Notes: generated from the letters alone by a model not told the origin. Positions 1 to 11,362 are shown, counted from the stretch's first letter. The stretch is DNA of 55,856 nucleotides from Obelidium mucronatum (GCA_025765595.1 JAIVFH010000177.1:1-55856), one strand, 5' to 3'. Numbers and translations: made by a program.

Positions 1-2
1 GA

Positions 3-284
3 TCATGCGGCGCAGGTGCGACTACCACCACCACTACCACTACCACTGTTCCAGCGACGACAACAACCACCACCACTACTACCAAACCAGCTACAAGTAC
101 TACTGTGAAGCCAACAACCAGCACAACCACCACTACCACTACCTCGGCTCCAGCAACTACCGCCACAAACAGCGGAGGTCCAGTCGTCGGTCAACCATGT
201 ACCCAGGGCGTATCCCAATGCTCTGCTGGTACCATGTACTACTGCCAAGGAACCAAATGGATCCTTTGGTATGTTGGTTGTTAG
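3..284 (+). CDS. 3' end of a secreted Thr-rich protein with a Cys-rich module (partial)
   Basis: The gene is cut by the window start. The frame beginning at base 3 reads a long Thr/Pro linker (runs of T with PAT, KPAT, SAPATT) followed by a short Cys-rich module containing GQPCTQG, QCSAGT and YYCQGTKW. A Thr-rich stalk followed by a small disulfide-rich module with an aromatic end is typical of fungal secreted carbohydrate- or chitin-binding proteins (CBM19-like in spacing), so an extracellular, wall-associated role is inferred. Read through, the frame stops at 282-284. A GTATGT donor at 269 and an acceptor ending at 358 would instead remove the last few codons and create a stop across the junction, so the exact end is unsure. 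The His-rich reading in the neighbouring frame is the shadow of this Thr repeat. Confidence 0.55.
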   Translation, partial: SCGAGATTTTTTTTTVPATTTTTTTTTKPATSTTVKPTTSTTTTTTTSAPATTATNSGGPVVGQPCTQGVSQCSAGTMYYCQGTKWILWYVGC

Positions 285-497
285 AAGTAAAATTGATGAA
301 CGACACTGTTTATACTATGAAATAAATATCTTGAAGATAATAATTCTCTTTCATTTAGAGACATTTCTTCTTAAACTCGTCCGTTTTATAAAAAAATAGC
401 TAGAAAACATTGACACAAATTTCAATGCCTAATATTATGAATGATTTATTATACTTGTAACTTGAAAGATCCAGTTTTTAACTTGAATGAAAAGAGT

Positions 498-1205
498 TTA
501 CTGAATCCAATGGACTCGATGCTTCACAACATCTGCACTCAGAGGAGACTTAAATGGAAGAGGAGGTCGACATTCTCCCATAGTACGCGCAGAGGTAGGC
601 GACTTTGGAGAAGTTTTGACTCTGATGGGCGTTGGAGTCCGTGGTGTCAACAACTGCAGGTTCGAAAGTGGAGGCGGAGAGAGGTTACTTGTCGAAAACA
701 CTGACATGTGTGGCAATTTTGGTGTATTGATGCATTTAAGTGCTGAAAGTGGAGCTCGAGAAATGCGGAGATGACGCTGGACTACTCTTGCCACGGCATC
801 TTCAAGTTCGGTGACGACTGCAGGTGAATCGTGAGATAGAACCCAAGTATGTTTCTTTGAATTCGATATTTCAAGACATGATGTGCCATCAGTCTGCTGG
901 GGAGTTACAGCGGAGGTCCTTCCGTCTAGCTGCAGCATTCGGACCGGAGTTGCAGTTGGGCTTGGCTGCAGGCAGTCAAATAGATACAATGCAGACTCTG
1001 ACGGCGTCCAAGTGAGAACAACTAAGCCCTCAATCTCTTTTACTTCTATTTGATTTGCAGTGCTTCGAATCCTCATGAACTTTTGGGTTTGAGTGGACGA
1101 CAGCAACGAGGCAAATGGAATTGGCGGCGGCGGAAGCTCTGCGGTTGGTGGTGGTGGGATACTGTGGGTGCTAGACATGATAAAATGCGGGACTGGTTTG
1201 TACAA
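498..1205 (-). CDS. Hypothetical Pro/Ser-rich protein, 235 aa
   Basis: This is an uninterrupted reading frame of 235 codons; a second in-frame Met at codon 10 (MSSTHSIPPPP) may be the real start. The N-terminus is proline-rich (PPPPTAELPPPP). The middle (about residues 50-160) has a mixed composition with alternating hydrophobics (EGLVVLTW, ALYLFDCL, TWVLSHDSPAVVTELED), suggesting a small folded domain, perhaps a PH- or EVH1-like beta fold, though I recognise no family. The C-terminal 60 residues are Ser/Thr/Pro/Lys-rich and probably disordered, with many SP/TP sites. No signal peptide or membrane helix is visible. The frame length and the sense of its composition are the only evidence for coding. 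Confidence 0.5.
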   Translation of the reverse strand: MYKPVPHFIMSSTHSIPPPPTAELPPPPIPFASLLSSTQTQKFMRIRSTANQIEVKEIEGLVVLTWTPSESALYLFDCLQPSPTATPVRMLQLDGRTSAVTPQQTDGTSCLEISNSKKHTWVLSHDSPAVVTELEDAVARVVQRHLRISRAPLSALKCINTPKLPHMSVFSTSNLSPPPLSNLQLLTPRTPTPIRVKTSPKSPTSARTMGECRPPLPFKSPLSADVVKHRVHWIQ

Positions 1206-1712
1206 GTTTCAGGCGAAGATTGAGAGGGTGGCTCACAATTGAGATTTCATTTGATTTTGGCTGCCGTCACGTGGGCTTGAGCACGTGAGCTGTCACGTTT
1301 ATTCCTTAGAAACCTTTAAGGAAAAGTTTCTGGTTGCATAAAGGCATCAATGATGAATGGTGAATATAGCTTTTATTTGGATAGCAGACTCTCAGAGAAA
1401 ATTTTGCAAATGCCAATTTGGGAGTCTGACCAGTCCATATGATGTTATGAATGCAAGGGAAGGGATTCCATTGAGACGATTCAGGTCTCTTCCCGGTGGC
1501 CCTTCGCAATTGATCGAAGGTCGCGTAAACTGTTGGCTGTTGCGGCGTTTGCGTCCTTCTGGTCTTTAAGATTGAATCGACATTAATTGTCACTAAAACG
1601 TTCTTCTATCATATTTGCCAACCAAAGCTGGTTTGGGTAGCCTTGTTTTGATTGCAACCAATCAAAGTTGAATTTGCACAAATACCAAATTACCCTCTAA
1701 ACTTCGTCGCCA
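1206..1712. other. Intergenic, no gene supported
   Basis: This is the 5' flank of the minus-strand hypothetical gene and of the plus-strand LRR gene. Short frames exist on both strands (for example 1306-1593 minus), but they have no recognisable composition or domain. A short CACGTG-containing inverted motif lies at about 1268-1290 (cacgtgggc and gcacgtgagc), a possible bHLH-type site; nothing else was seen. Confidence 0.4.
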
Positions 1713-2649
1713 ATGTCTGCAATTGCCGATTGTGTTTCGCTCCTGAAGGCATGGCCAGAACTAGCTTCCACATCCGGTGTGACGACCACAAACTGTTGCT
1801 CCATCAGTGGTGTATCATGTTCTGGCAACCGGATCACATACATGTCTCTCAACGGCTACTCCTACTCCACTGCCAATCTCGGAGTCAAAACTGCAATCGG
1901 AGGCCTCCAAATCAATCCAGGAAACCCAATCCCAACCGCTCTTTTCGAGCTCACAGCGATGGGAACACTTTGGATGGCTGGTGCAGGTGCTGACTGGACC
2001 TATTCCAACTGGGTTCGCAGCAATGACACAGCTTGTACAGTTACATATTGAATCAAACAAGTTGACGGGTGGTTTCCCAGATGATTGGGCGCAAATGAAG
2101 AGTTTAATGTTTTTCCATGCGGATGATAACTTGTTAAGCGTGCTTCCAACGACAAATTCGATTGCAAACGGAAATGTGTTGCTCAAAACCTGTTTGATTC
2201 AAAACAATCGGTTTACTGGAATTGTTCCTGATGGTTGGCTTGGTGGGAATATGGCTTCATCGTGGGTTGACTTGTGGGGGAACTGTTTGAGCGGAGTTGG
2301 GCCGGAGTTGAATGCGAGATTGTGTGCTGTGAATTGCGATTGGTATGATCAGCAGAACGATTGTCCTGGGGTGGATACCAGTTTCCAAAGCAAGTGTTGG
2401 GAAGTTAATCCTTCTTGCCGTGCGGAAATTAAGTTCCCAAAAAGTGGTGGGCCGGTTCAAATTGCGACGGTTTCTCCTGTGGTTACAACGACTGAGTCTG
2501 TTGTTACAACTGTGAGAGGTAGTAATGCAACGACTACAGCTTCTGTTTCTCTCAGCGCCACTGCTATGGGGACCAAAACATCTGGAAGTATTGAAGTAAT
2601 GGTTGCATCAACCGTCAAAATCATGGCTTTGTGTTTCTTGTTGCTGTAA
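1713..2649 (+). pseudogene. Secreted LRR protein gene with one frame break
   Basis: Two overlapping frames together encode one leucine-rich-repeat protein. The first (from the ATG at 1713) gives the N-terminal cap: DCVSLLKAWPEL, then CCSISGVSCSGNRITYMSL, the usual Cys-pair cap of fungal and plant extracellular LRR proteins. The second frame continues with plant-type repeats (LTGPIPTGFAAMTQL, LHIESNKLTGGFP), a Cys-rich C-cap (RLCAVNCDWYDQQNDC), a Ser/Thr-rich stalk and a hydrophobic tail ending in ALCFLLL, which looks like a GPI-anchor signal. The frame changes by one base near 1975-1995, where no intron of credible size fits. No signal peptide precedes the ATG, so a 5' exon may be missing. 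It may be a surface receptor or adhesin that is decaying, or the break may be a sequence error. Confidence 0.6.
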
Positions 2650-2679
2650 AGTGTTCAAACACACGAATAGATTTTGTAG

Positions 2680-3777
2680 ATGACAACTGAACCCGAGTCA
2701 ATCTTTGACCTGCTTTCCCTCCTCATCAGAGGCCAAAACCAACTTCAATCGGACATCAAACAGATACAGTCAAACCAGGAGTCCCTAAGCACAGCTGTCG
2801 TGACCTTGACAAACCAAATCGCAGCCCTCCCAAACGAAACAAGCACACTAGCCACCCTCAACCTACGCCTCGAATCATACCATTCAAATCTCAACGATGC
2901 CATCGCAAGGAGCAACCGAGACCTCTCCCTTCAAATGCTGAAACTCCAAAACCCAACAACAAAGTTCTACACTCGAATCACACACCTTCCCACCGAAACA
3001 GTGCATGAAATCTTTTCATGGATCTCTCCGAAACAGGTTGTGCGGTTTCGGAGGTTGAGCCGGACCTTCAACTCATTCTTGATCTCGAAAGGGTTTGCGA
3101 AAATGAATCTGAATCGATTCGTTGCAGTTTCCGCAGCAATGGCAACTTCAAAGCAAGAAACAGAGACAAGTACCTTGAATCAATTCGATGAGATGCTGTT
3201 TTTCTTGCCAAAATCGTTCCAATACTATTACACTGAAGCGTTTCTTTGGCGATTGGAGGGGATCGATTGGTATCGAGGACACGTTGGGAAAGCATTGATC
3301 CCAAAAGCCCTATGCTCGTTGAAATTCTTGAAGCGGTTGAATTTGTCACAATGCCGATTGAAGGGTGGAATCATCCCAGAGTTATCCCACCTCACATCCT
3401 GTGTTGTTTTGAATCTTTCCTACAACTTTCTATCTGGCCAAATACCCAAAGAAATCTATTCAATGACTCAATTGACGGTATTGTCTCTCAAGTCGAATGA
3501 GTTGGTTGGAGCAATATCGCCTGCGATTGGGAATCTGTGTAACTTGACACAGTTGGATCTATCTGATAATCCTGGGAGCGTGCCGAATGAATTGGGGGTC
3601 AAGACGTGTTTGGTTCTCCCTCGAGAGCTGGGCAAGCTTGTGTTGGTCCAGGAGTTGTTTGTGGCGAATGAAGTCGTTGGGTGGGAGTGTTATTCTGATA
3701 AGGCACAAGTGGTGAATCAGCTGGTGAATCTCGTGAATACGGACATTCACACTATTCCTATTTACTATGACTATTAA
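2680..3777 (+). CDS. F-box protein with plant-type leucine-rich repeats, 365 aa
   Basis: Single exon. Residues 1-100 are predicted coiled coil (repeated Q/L/I heptads such as LLSLLIRGQNQLQSDIKQI). An F-box follows at about residues 104-140 (LPTETVHEIFSWISPKQVV, then RRLSRTFNSFL). After a linker come LRRs of the GxIPxxI type (LNLSYNFLSGQIPKEIYSM, LSLKSNELVGAISPAIGNL). F-box proteins bind Skp1 in SCF ubiquitin ligases, and the LRRs would bind the substrate. There is no signal peptide, so it is probably intracellular. It is a paralog of the gene at 31078-32313, with the same coiled-coil/F-box/LRR order and near-identical phrases around the F-box. The last repeats are degenerate (LSDNPGSVPNELG followed by VLPRELGKL), suggesting loss of part of a repeat. 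Confidence 0.8.
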   Translation: MTTEPESIFDLLSLLIRGQNQLQSDIKQIQSNQESLSTAVVTLTNQIAALPNETSTLATLNLRLESYHSNLNDAIARSNRDLSLQMLKLQNPTTKFYTRITHLPTETVHEIFSWISPKQVVRFRRLSRTFNSFLISKGFAKMNLNRFVAVSAAMATSKQETETSTLNQFDEMLFFLPKSFQYYYTEAFLWRLEGIDWYRGHVGKALIPKALCSLKFLKRLNLSQCRLKGGIIPELSHLTSCVVLNLSYNFLSGQIPKEIYSMTQLTVLSLKSNELVGAISPAIGNLCNLTQLDLSDNPGSVPNELGVKTCLVLPRELGKLVLVQELFVANEVVGWECYSDKAQVVNQLVNLVNTDIHTIPIYYDY

Positions 3778-3848
3778 ATAAATTAGTAGAGATGTTATAT
3801 TTGGTAGATGGCGTCAAGCATTTCAAATAAAATCAAAAAAAAAAAAAT

Positions 3849-5986
3849 ATGAGAGGCGCAAACCTCATTTGGAGCTTGATTCTCCTCACGCTCAGCCTAG
3901 CATCTTCAGCCTCTTTAGTTCTCAGCCGACCAAGTTATTACACCAAATCGAAAGTGCATCACAACCTACCTCCATCGAGTCTAAGCAAGTTGATTTCATC
4001 AAACTCCGACACAGTGACATCCAGCAATACTCCGCGAATCGTTGGGACATCTGGTGGTTCTTTGTTCATTGATGAGCTCGGGAGGTCGCGCATTTTTCGG
4101 TATTTATATGTCTATCAAGAAGCATTTGGGGGTCTAACTGGCCCTTTTTTCAGAGGAACCAACGTTGTTTACAAGGCTTTCCCATTCGCGCCAGATATAA
4201 GGCCGGATGCTATACCACGATATTCTTTCAATCAAGCAGATGTGGATATTCTAAAGAATCATGCGACGACGGTGATCCGTTTAGGTGAGGGAGGAGACAG
4301 TCGTGCAAGGTCCTTTTTTTTGGTATTACTAATAATAGGTTGTTTCTAGGTGTAATGTGGCCTGGAGTCGAGCCAGAACGCGGTCAATATAATTTGACAT
4401 ATCTGGAAACGATGAAGTCGATTGTCAAAATGTGTGATGACGCTGGAATTTATGTGTTGCTCGATTTCCATCAGTTTTGTGTTTTTCCTGTTACCTTTGA
4501 TATCCGCGTGTTTTTTTACTAATACAGTGTTATTAATCCAGGGATATCTTTTCTGAAAAGTTTTGTGGAGAGGGAGTTCCCATGTTTGCTGCCCAACCAC
4601 GAGAAGGACGAGTTGAGTAACAAAAGCGCCAAAACACGTCGCCTATCAGGTCGTCAAACTAAAAACAAACGAATTATTTAGTTTGGATTCCCCTTCCCCC
4701 TAGAAGTCAAAGCATATCCCGTCAACGACGAGGGAATACCATCGAAAGAGGATTGCGAGAAACACCAATTCCATTTATACCAAGGAACCCAAGCTGTCTC
4801 GGAAGCATACCAAAGACTCTATGATAACTATGACGGATTGAGGGATTCCTTTGTCTCGTATTGGAAACTGGTTGCAGAAACGTTCCTGCCCTTCAAGAAT
4901 ATTTTGGGTTATGATTTGATTAATGAGCCTTGGAATGGCAGTTAAGTCCCTCGAATTCCTTTATTATTTTTTATTTTATTTTTATCCTCTAAAAACAAAA
5001 TCACAGATGTTTTCAAGGACCCATCACTCTCGAATCCACTTGTCGCAAACAAAAAGAACCTCCAGCCATTTTATGATATCCTATCAGAAGGAATCAGATC
5101 TGTGGACCCGAACGCGTTGATTCATTTCGAGCCTGTCACGACGATTCAAAAAACAGTTGGATTCGATAGGGTTCCTGGAGGTCCCGATTTTGCGTCAAAG
5201 TCTGTTTTTAATTTCCATTATTACAAGACTGTTCAGAAGCAATATGATATTGATGTGAGTATATAGCCGGAAATCTTTTTTTTGTAAAGGCTTAAGCCGA
5301 ACATATGTTTTTAAATATTAGCAAACGATCGGGTTTCGCGTCCAGCAGGCTGCTGAACTTGGTGCTGGTTCATTTATGGGAGAATTTGAGATGGGCTGGG
5401 GTGAAGGTATTGAAGCTTCTTTTTGGATTGAGTTCGGAATTGTTTTGAATATGAAAAATAATAGGAAGCAATGTCCCGGATATCAGGGAACATTCTCAAG
5501 CCGCTGACCGACACTTTTTGTCATATACTGGATGGGAATATACGGACTATATCGCGGTATAGTTTCTGAGCGATTTCACAAACACGTACTCAAAAAAAAT
5601 CTCAGATAACTGGAACAAACAATGGAATCCGTGATCCAATTACTGGAGAAGTGCGCCCAGACATGGGCACAGTATATAGTCGACCATACGCAACCGCGAT
5701 CGCTGGGCACCCACTTGCCATGGAATACATTGATGATACTGGAACTTTTACCCTCACATTCGTGTACAACGGGAACAAGGGTGAAGCAGGCGTGACCATC
5801 ATTCGAACCAACTTTGGACTGCATTATCCAAGTGGACATTCGGTCAGCGTTCTTACAGCGAATGGGGGAAAGTTTAAGGCGTTAGTGAATGGGGATGAAG
5901 GAGTTGTCAGGATTTTTCCGGAAGAAAGCGGACAGGAGAGTCCGAGTATTGGGGAGGAAGTGAGTGTGGTTTTGATTCGGGTGTGA
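3849..5986 (+). CDS. Secreted GH5 endoglycoceramidase-like glycosidase, 546 aa, nine exons
   Basis: Proposed exons: 3849-4099, 4154-4284, 4350-4473, 4542-4611, 4682-4940, 5007-5254, 5322-5406, 5465-5556, 5606-5986; all phases agree and give 547 codons with the stop. An N-terminal signal peptide (SLILLTLSLASSASL) is followed by a TIM-barrel with the family phrases FRGTNVVYKAFPF, GVMWPGVEPERGQYN and LLDFHQDIFSEKFCGEG. The acid/base is Glu274 in LINEPWNG and the nucleophile is probably Glu382 in MGEFEMGWGEG. SYTGWEY precedes the C-terminal beta domain. Family GH5_12 enzymes cleave the glycan from glycosphingolipids or hydrolyse steryl glucosides/glucosylceramide. The fourth intron uses a GTTGAG donor, the weakest call in the model. 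Extracellular or vacuolar action is inferred from the signal peptide. Confidence 0.85.
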
Positions 5987-6557
5987 AACCAAAAAATAAA
6001 AAATGAAAACAAGAGAAATGGGCCGATTGCCAATCATAATCGTAAGTTTTACATATTCAAATACTGCTTTTTATTTTTGTCTTTGACATGAAACAAACCT
6101 TGAGACATCAGAAAATAACGCACTGTCAACGTAATGTTCCTGATTTGCTTCGACGATAAGAATGAGATGCGTTTCTGTATGGCTGGGACAAGAGGATTCC
6201 GTGTTTGGATTTCGATCAAGCGGAAATGAGACAGATTTTGCAGTTGCAAGGGTTGGAATTTCCCTTTTCGACAGGTGATTAGGTTTGTAAAATGTTGTTG
6301 GTGCTTTGGATTCGGAGATTGATTTGTTGGATGAGCGAAGGGTTGGTGGTGGCGGTGCTGGAGATTTAAATCCTGATCCTGCTGTAAGTGAACTGGCGCC
6401 GTAATAGCAATTGTTGTATTCAATAAAAAAAACAAAGAAGTAAGCAAGAGTAAATATAGCACTGAATAAACTCAAGAGAAATTGCAGCCGAACGCAGTTT
6501 GCAACAACAGAAAGAAACACGACAACAAAATTCCAATCGCCAAAAAGGAACAAGAGC
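5987..6557 (-). other. 3' region of the large LRR gene, with a possible alternative terminal exon
   Basis: No independent gene is supported. On the minus strand one frame (about 6090-6400) reads a plausible cytoplasmic-tail-like sequence (GSGFKSPAPPPPTLRS, then KREIPTLATAKSV) preceded by a very hydrophobic stretch. It directly follows the end of the upstream LRR gene, so it may be an alternatively spliced tail exon of that gene that replaces the GPI-like end with a cytosolic end. This is inference only. Confidence 0.25.
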
Positions 6558-9500
6558 TCAAAACAAAAGTACCAAACTTGAAACAGCCGCAAATGCTCCC
6601 ATCTTCTTGTTCATCGTGGCTGAAGATCCAATCAAGAACTTTCTTGTACTCGCTTCGACCGCTACAACAACAGGCTTCTCTCCCTGCTTTACTTGCGTCG
6701 AAATGGGACGCGAGCCACTATTGCCAGAGGATGCGACAGCTGTTCCGCTACTAGGTGCGACTCCTGACGCCAATCCAATTGACGTACTTCCAGACGCGTT
6801 TCCTCCAACACCAACATCAAGATTACCGCCTCCACCACCAGTATCTACGGTAGGTAATTGACCTTTTCCTTCAACGACAACGCTGGATCCAATTCCCTTT
6901 TCTCCACTGCTACCAACTCCATTAATGGCCCCATTGCCGCCTCCAATCACAATCGAGTTTCCTTGACCGGCTCCTCCAATGACCCCACCGCTATTTCCAT
7001 CGATCCCTGCGTTGATGATAAAGCCTCCTTCTTTTTGTGGGGCGACGCCTCCATTGAACCCTACGTTGATAATAAAGTCAGGTCCCTTTGGAACCGTTGT
7101 TGACGTTGTCTTTGTTGTGGTTTCAGCGATCGTGGTAGGAGAAGCAGAAGAAGTAACGGCGGTACTAGTTGTGGTCTCAGATGATTTCAAAGAGGACAAA
7201 GTTGAAGCGGTAGGGTTTGCAGACGTCACGGTTTTCGTCTTCTCGAAAACGAGGGAGCTTGTAGTAGAGGAGTCGCTTGTGGTTGAGGCATTGCTTGTCG
7301 TGAGAAGTGTAGTAGATGTTGTTGTGCTGACGGTGGTGGTGCTGGTCGTTGCTCTTGTATTAGTAGAAGAAGTAGTAGTCGTTGCTTTCGCTTCCAAAGA
7401 GAACGAAAAGACAACCTGGCCTTCAGAGAAAGCGTCCGCAGCTCTTCTTTTAGACAAGGCCGAGTATTGAACTGTGGCAGTTCCGGTATAAACAGTTGCG
7501 GGATTGGGGAGCGCGATTCCAAGTCCAAGTCCCAAAGATGCTGGACCTGAACAACGCTGGCCGGTTGATGCGGGCCGGAGGTCCGCAAAAGACTTGACCC
7601 CTGCCGCCACTGCAGTTGAAGGAAGCTTGAATGAATACCGCGTCTTTGAATCCGCCGCGTTCCTGTTCAATTGTGTACCCCAACAAGTATCCTTGTCCAG
7701 TAGAACAGTCGTTGTCCCATCACTCAAAGACATACTCACAATAGTCATGGTTTGCGAATTGAGGTCCCACGCGTTGGAATTGACGTCAATAGCAATATCT
7801 TCTCCAGCATAAAACTTTGTTCCTTGAACAACGGCAACAGTTATTGGCGGCATGGCGCATTTTCCGTTGGGATGGCTTGGCGTGCCAACGCATTGGCTTT
7901 CGCCACTGCAGTAGCAATTCTCGGGATTCGAGCAAAATTGCATATTGCATATGGGGATCGGGGGAGTGAGACTGTTGTAGCAGTGGTATCCGGCCGGCGG
8001 TGAAGTGGCGCAGGATCGACTTTCAATGTACTTGTAGGGCGCTGCAGAGCCACTGAAACAATCATCGAGCCGCGTAGATGTGCAATAAGGTGGGCAGACA
8101 GTTTTTAAAACAGCAATCTAATTTTATCACCCGTTCGTATTTAGCAAAAGAGTGCCATTCTATTGATTCTCACCAACTCAAAGGCACGTCCTCCATCTGT
8201 ATACGTCTCTGAGCAAGGGGAATTGTAGTTTAGACCGTCCACAGCTATAGGCATCATGCAGTCGAGGTATGGCTTCATGTTCAAGGGGCCTGTACACATG
8301 TTGGTGAACTCTTGAATGGCTCCAGCTGTTGTGGTAGCAGCGATCATAGCACTGTAGTTTGGAATAAGGGGAATACAATCCCGAAAACAAACATGTGTCT
8401 GTCCATTCGCGATCACAGTCAAAGTCACCAGATTATCGACGTAGGCAATGGTTTGAGCCACATAGTCTTGGCCGCGATGGTTCGTCGGTTGGGAGCTTTG
8501 AAAAGTAACGGGTTGAACTGGTTTTCCACTATACTCTTGACATGTATTTGCAAGAACGGTAACCTGTGATAAATAGAAAAATGGAGTTTTAAGTGATCCA
8601 TTGAAACGCATTAATATCCGGATGTCAAGAAAAAAAAACATCTTACAAATGCTTCAGCTTCCATCTGCTCATCAACAGGGCAACCCGTGCAACCCAAGAA
8701 CTTATTCCACTCCAATCGATCCCAGCCATTGCAGACAGCTTTGAAGTTCCCGGGAACCAGCGCACCACCGCCGGAAGGAGAAAACTGCTCCCACCCTTGG
8801 ATTTTGCTCAAACAAGAGTGAGCACATGGCTTGAGAGTTTTCGCTTTGGACGCGGCAATATTTTGAGGACATTGTGTTCCACCTTGATATTGACCAAACT
8901 GTTTTGCCCCATCAACAAAACAGTTTGTGGTCGATACACCCTGCTTTTTTGCGACCCATTTTTGCTCAACTTCTGAATCGCTTGTGAGCAAATTATTTCC
9001 GATGTAAACCTGGACCAGGTTTTGAAGGCCAAGAATTGGCGTAATTGGACCTGTGAAGGAATTGTATTCGAAGTCCAAGTAGGTCACCGCAGTCAATTTT
9101 CTCATCTCATCAATTGGACCTGTGAGCCAGTTGTTATCAATGTCAACGTCAGTTAGTTTTGGAAGATTGCTCAGGGACGGCAAATCTCCAGTGACACCAC
9201 ACGAGTCTAAAGACCTATTTAAAAAGTAGCTTTCTTAATAAACCCCATTTTTTTTTTGTTCTTCTTGTTCCTGATTCAGTAACTCACAGGTATTCCAAGT
9301 CGACTAGTCCTTCCAACCTAGGGAATGGACCACTCATTGCGGAATTATAATAGAACGAGCTGAACACATGTTTAAAAGAACGTCAAGAGGCAATTCTCAA
9401 AGTTACATGTATTTCAGCTTCGTTGACTTCGCCAATGAAGGAATGGGTCCAGTTAGAGTTTTGGAGTAAGGTTAGGTCCAAATGAGTCAATGATGTGAGT

Positions 9501-10421
9501 GCATCGAAAAGATGGGAGATTGCCCTTGAGGGGAAGATTCATGTATGATAAATGCTTCAAATTCGGCCGCGAAAAGAAGGGAAGAAAAAATTCAGGGCTT
9601 GACAGGGTGTAATCAATAGCCCTGGAAAAAAAAATTATCAACTCAACGTTCCATTTCACAATCTTTTGGTTCAATGTTGCTTACAAGTGTACAAGGTTTG
9701 GAAACTGGGCGGCAGACACAGTGGTATCAATAGACAATTCGTGATTATTATAGTTGGTTAACTCCCTGTCGATAAACCAAGTATAAATCTGTGCATGAGA
9801 ATCGATGAAGTTAGAAAGGGGACTTACAAAAAGACTAGATTTGGCAAGGTTGCCGTTCCTGAAATTTGACCCTTCAAACGGTTATTGGGCAGATTTCTAA
9901 ATGGAAAAGTGCTCATTAGATAAAGCTATTAGACGTTGTGCCAGTAGCCATACAGCTTAGCTAGAGTTTGAGGAATTTGATTCAGTGATGGAGGGCTTCC
10001 TTCAAGTCTGAATAGTCCTTTGCTCAACACTGTCAATTCCTCCAAAGTCGGAAACTGACTCATGTCAAATAGGGAAACGCTGGGACCATTGACGGCAGGA
10101 TCCAAGGAGACGATGCTAAAGAACAGAAACGGAAGCACCGAAAAGTGGGCGTAAGCTATGAAGAGTGTTGCAAAAACTGAAACAAACTAACATTGCTTTC
10201 AATCCATCATTCCTGTCGTTGCATATCACTTTCTTGGTGTCGGTGACAGGGAACTGGCAGCACGTTGTCGGGGGTAATGCATTGTTGACAGTAAAAGCAA
10301 ACGTCTCCTTGACAAGGCAGCATTGAAGGTCTAGGCCTGTGAGCTGTTGATTGCTGCAGTCCGCCAATACAATAGTCCACAGTGTGAACAACCGAAGAGC
10401 TATGAAGATAAGGGATTTCAT
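6558..10421 (-). pseudogene. Large extracellular LRR/Cys-rich protein with Thr-rich stalk and GPI-like tail; two frame breaks
   Basis: Proposed exons (minus): 10192-10421, 9954-10115, 9828-9896, 9685-9765, 9407-9621, 9288-9359, 8647-9214, 8174-8563, 6558-8117, about 1,114 codons. It starts with a signal peptide (SLIFIALRLFTLWTIVLA), then a Cys-rich cap, then LRRs carried on separate small exons that mostly share phase 2 (LPNNRLKGQIS, LTGPIPSLAKS, NNWLTGPI). A Cys-rich ectodomain follows (CTGCPVDEQ, CPPYCTSTRLDDC, CYCSGESQC), then a Thr/Ser stalk, a Gly-rich stretch and a short hydrophobic end (AFAAVSSLVLLF). Exon 5 needs two +1 shifts between about 9455 and 9530; that stretch has no GT dinucleotide on the coding strand, so introns cannot explain it. 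All other junctions are in phase. It is either a recently broken surface receptor gene or contains two base errors. Confidence 0.7.
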
Positions 10422-11362
10422 GGAACTAAAAAAACTGTGGCTAAAATCGTGTCTGAAAAACGCAGTGTTCAAATATTGTGCGTGCAGCAAATCGTGTCTG
10501 AAAAACGCAATGCAGCAAATCGAACTCTCACTCAAAAAAAAAGTGAACGGGGGTTCAGCGCCAACCATCTTGAAGCCTTCCTGCACCTCTTCAATCGTCT
10601 CAAAAGCATTATTGTATCTTATATAACCTTGATAACCTTGATACCCCGAATCTGCTGCGATGAGGACTGGCTTGCATTGCCCGACGGTCCAGCCCTTTCC
10701 AGGCCCAACCATGGTTGGCTAACTGAAAGAGAGAACATTGTTAGATACAAACCACTAGGCTTATCAGCACCCAATTCCTTTCGACTGCAGGTGGGAGATG
10801 ATTCCGATTGTTTAAAATTGATTGATCCAGGAACCAGCTTGGGATATTGACTTGCTGAAATATTGGGCCAGCTGAATCAAATTGTGGAAATAGTGCGAGT
10901 AGAAGCGTGGCTTCGTCCGATGCATCGGTATTTTTGACAGTATTGAGGTTGAGAATCACATGGGGACAGATTTATGAAAACTGGTGTCTGAGGGTTACAG
11001 ACACCCAACGGTGGCTCAATCACGTTTTGTGGTGCTCACTTTTCAATATCTCTCCATACAATAACGGACACCTCACTCCGAATTGATTTGATTTCAAGCT
11101 CGTTTCTGCTCTTGCTGCCCAACTCAAATTAAGTCGACGGAAGGCAAACAACCGTCCCAGACACCAGCGATTCGTCGCCATCCACGTATACAATGTATTA
11201 CGAACAATCCGTTCCTCCTCGCTGCCTGACAGTGGCCCATGCGCCCAGCCGGCAGTGGCTACGGTCACCGCCAAAGACGCTCGCCTGCTTTATGGCGTCG
11301 AAGATGCGGCGATTGGAGGTTCTTTGTTTTGATTGGCCACTGTGATTTGATTCGTTGGACTT
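10422..11362. other. Intergenic; possible unrecognised minus-strand coding remnants
   Basis: Two minus-strand stretches look compositionally like protein but match no family I know: about 10760-10950 (ATLLLALFPQFDSAGPIF, PAVERNWVLISL) and about 10540-10710 (GKGWTVGQCKPVLIAADS, then FETIEEVQEGFKMVGAEPP). A short intron between them is conceivable, but the phases do not agree. A direct repeat of about 19 bp (atcgtgtctgaaaaacgca) occurs at about 10447 and 10494. The right part (11000-11360) lies upstream of the VWA relic and may hold more of it. Confidence 0.3.

Noticed and set aside
5..325. His/Tyr-rich 106-aa frame on the plus strand
   Set aside because: It is the shifted reading of ACC/ACT codons in the Thr-rich linker of the partial gene; the Thr frame matches known secreted proteins and carries a sensible Cys-rich module.
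1306..1593. 95-aa minus-strand frame
   Set aside because: No recognisable composition, no splice partners and no domain; left as intergenic.
6979..7470. Valine-rich 163-aa plus-strand frame
   Set aside because: It is the antisense of the Thr/Ser-rich stalk of the LRR gene, where ACC/ACT on one strand reads as GTx on the other.
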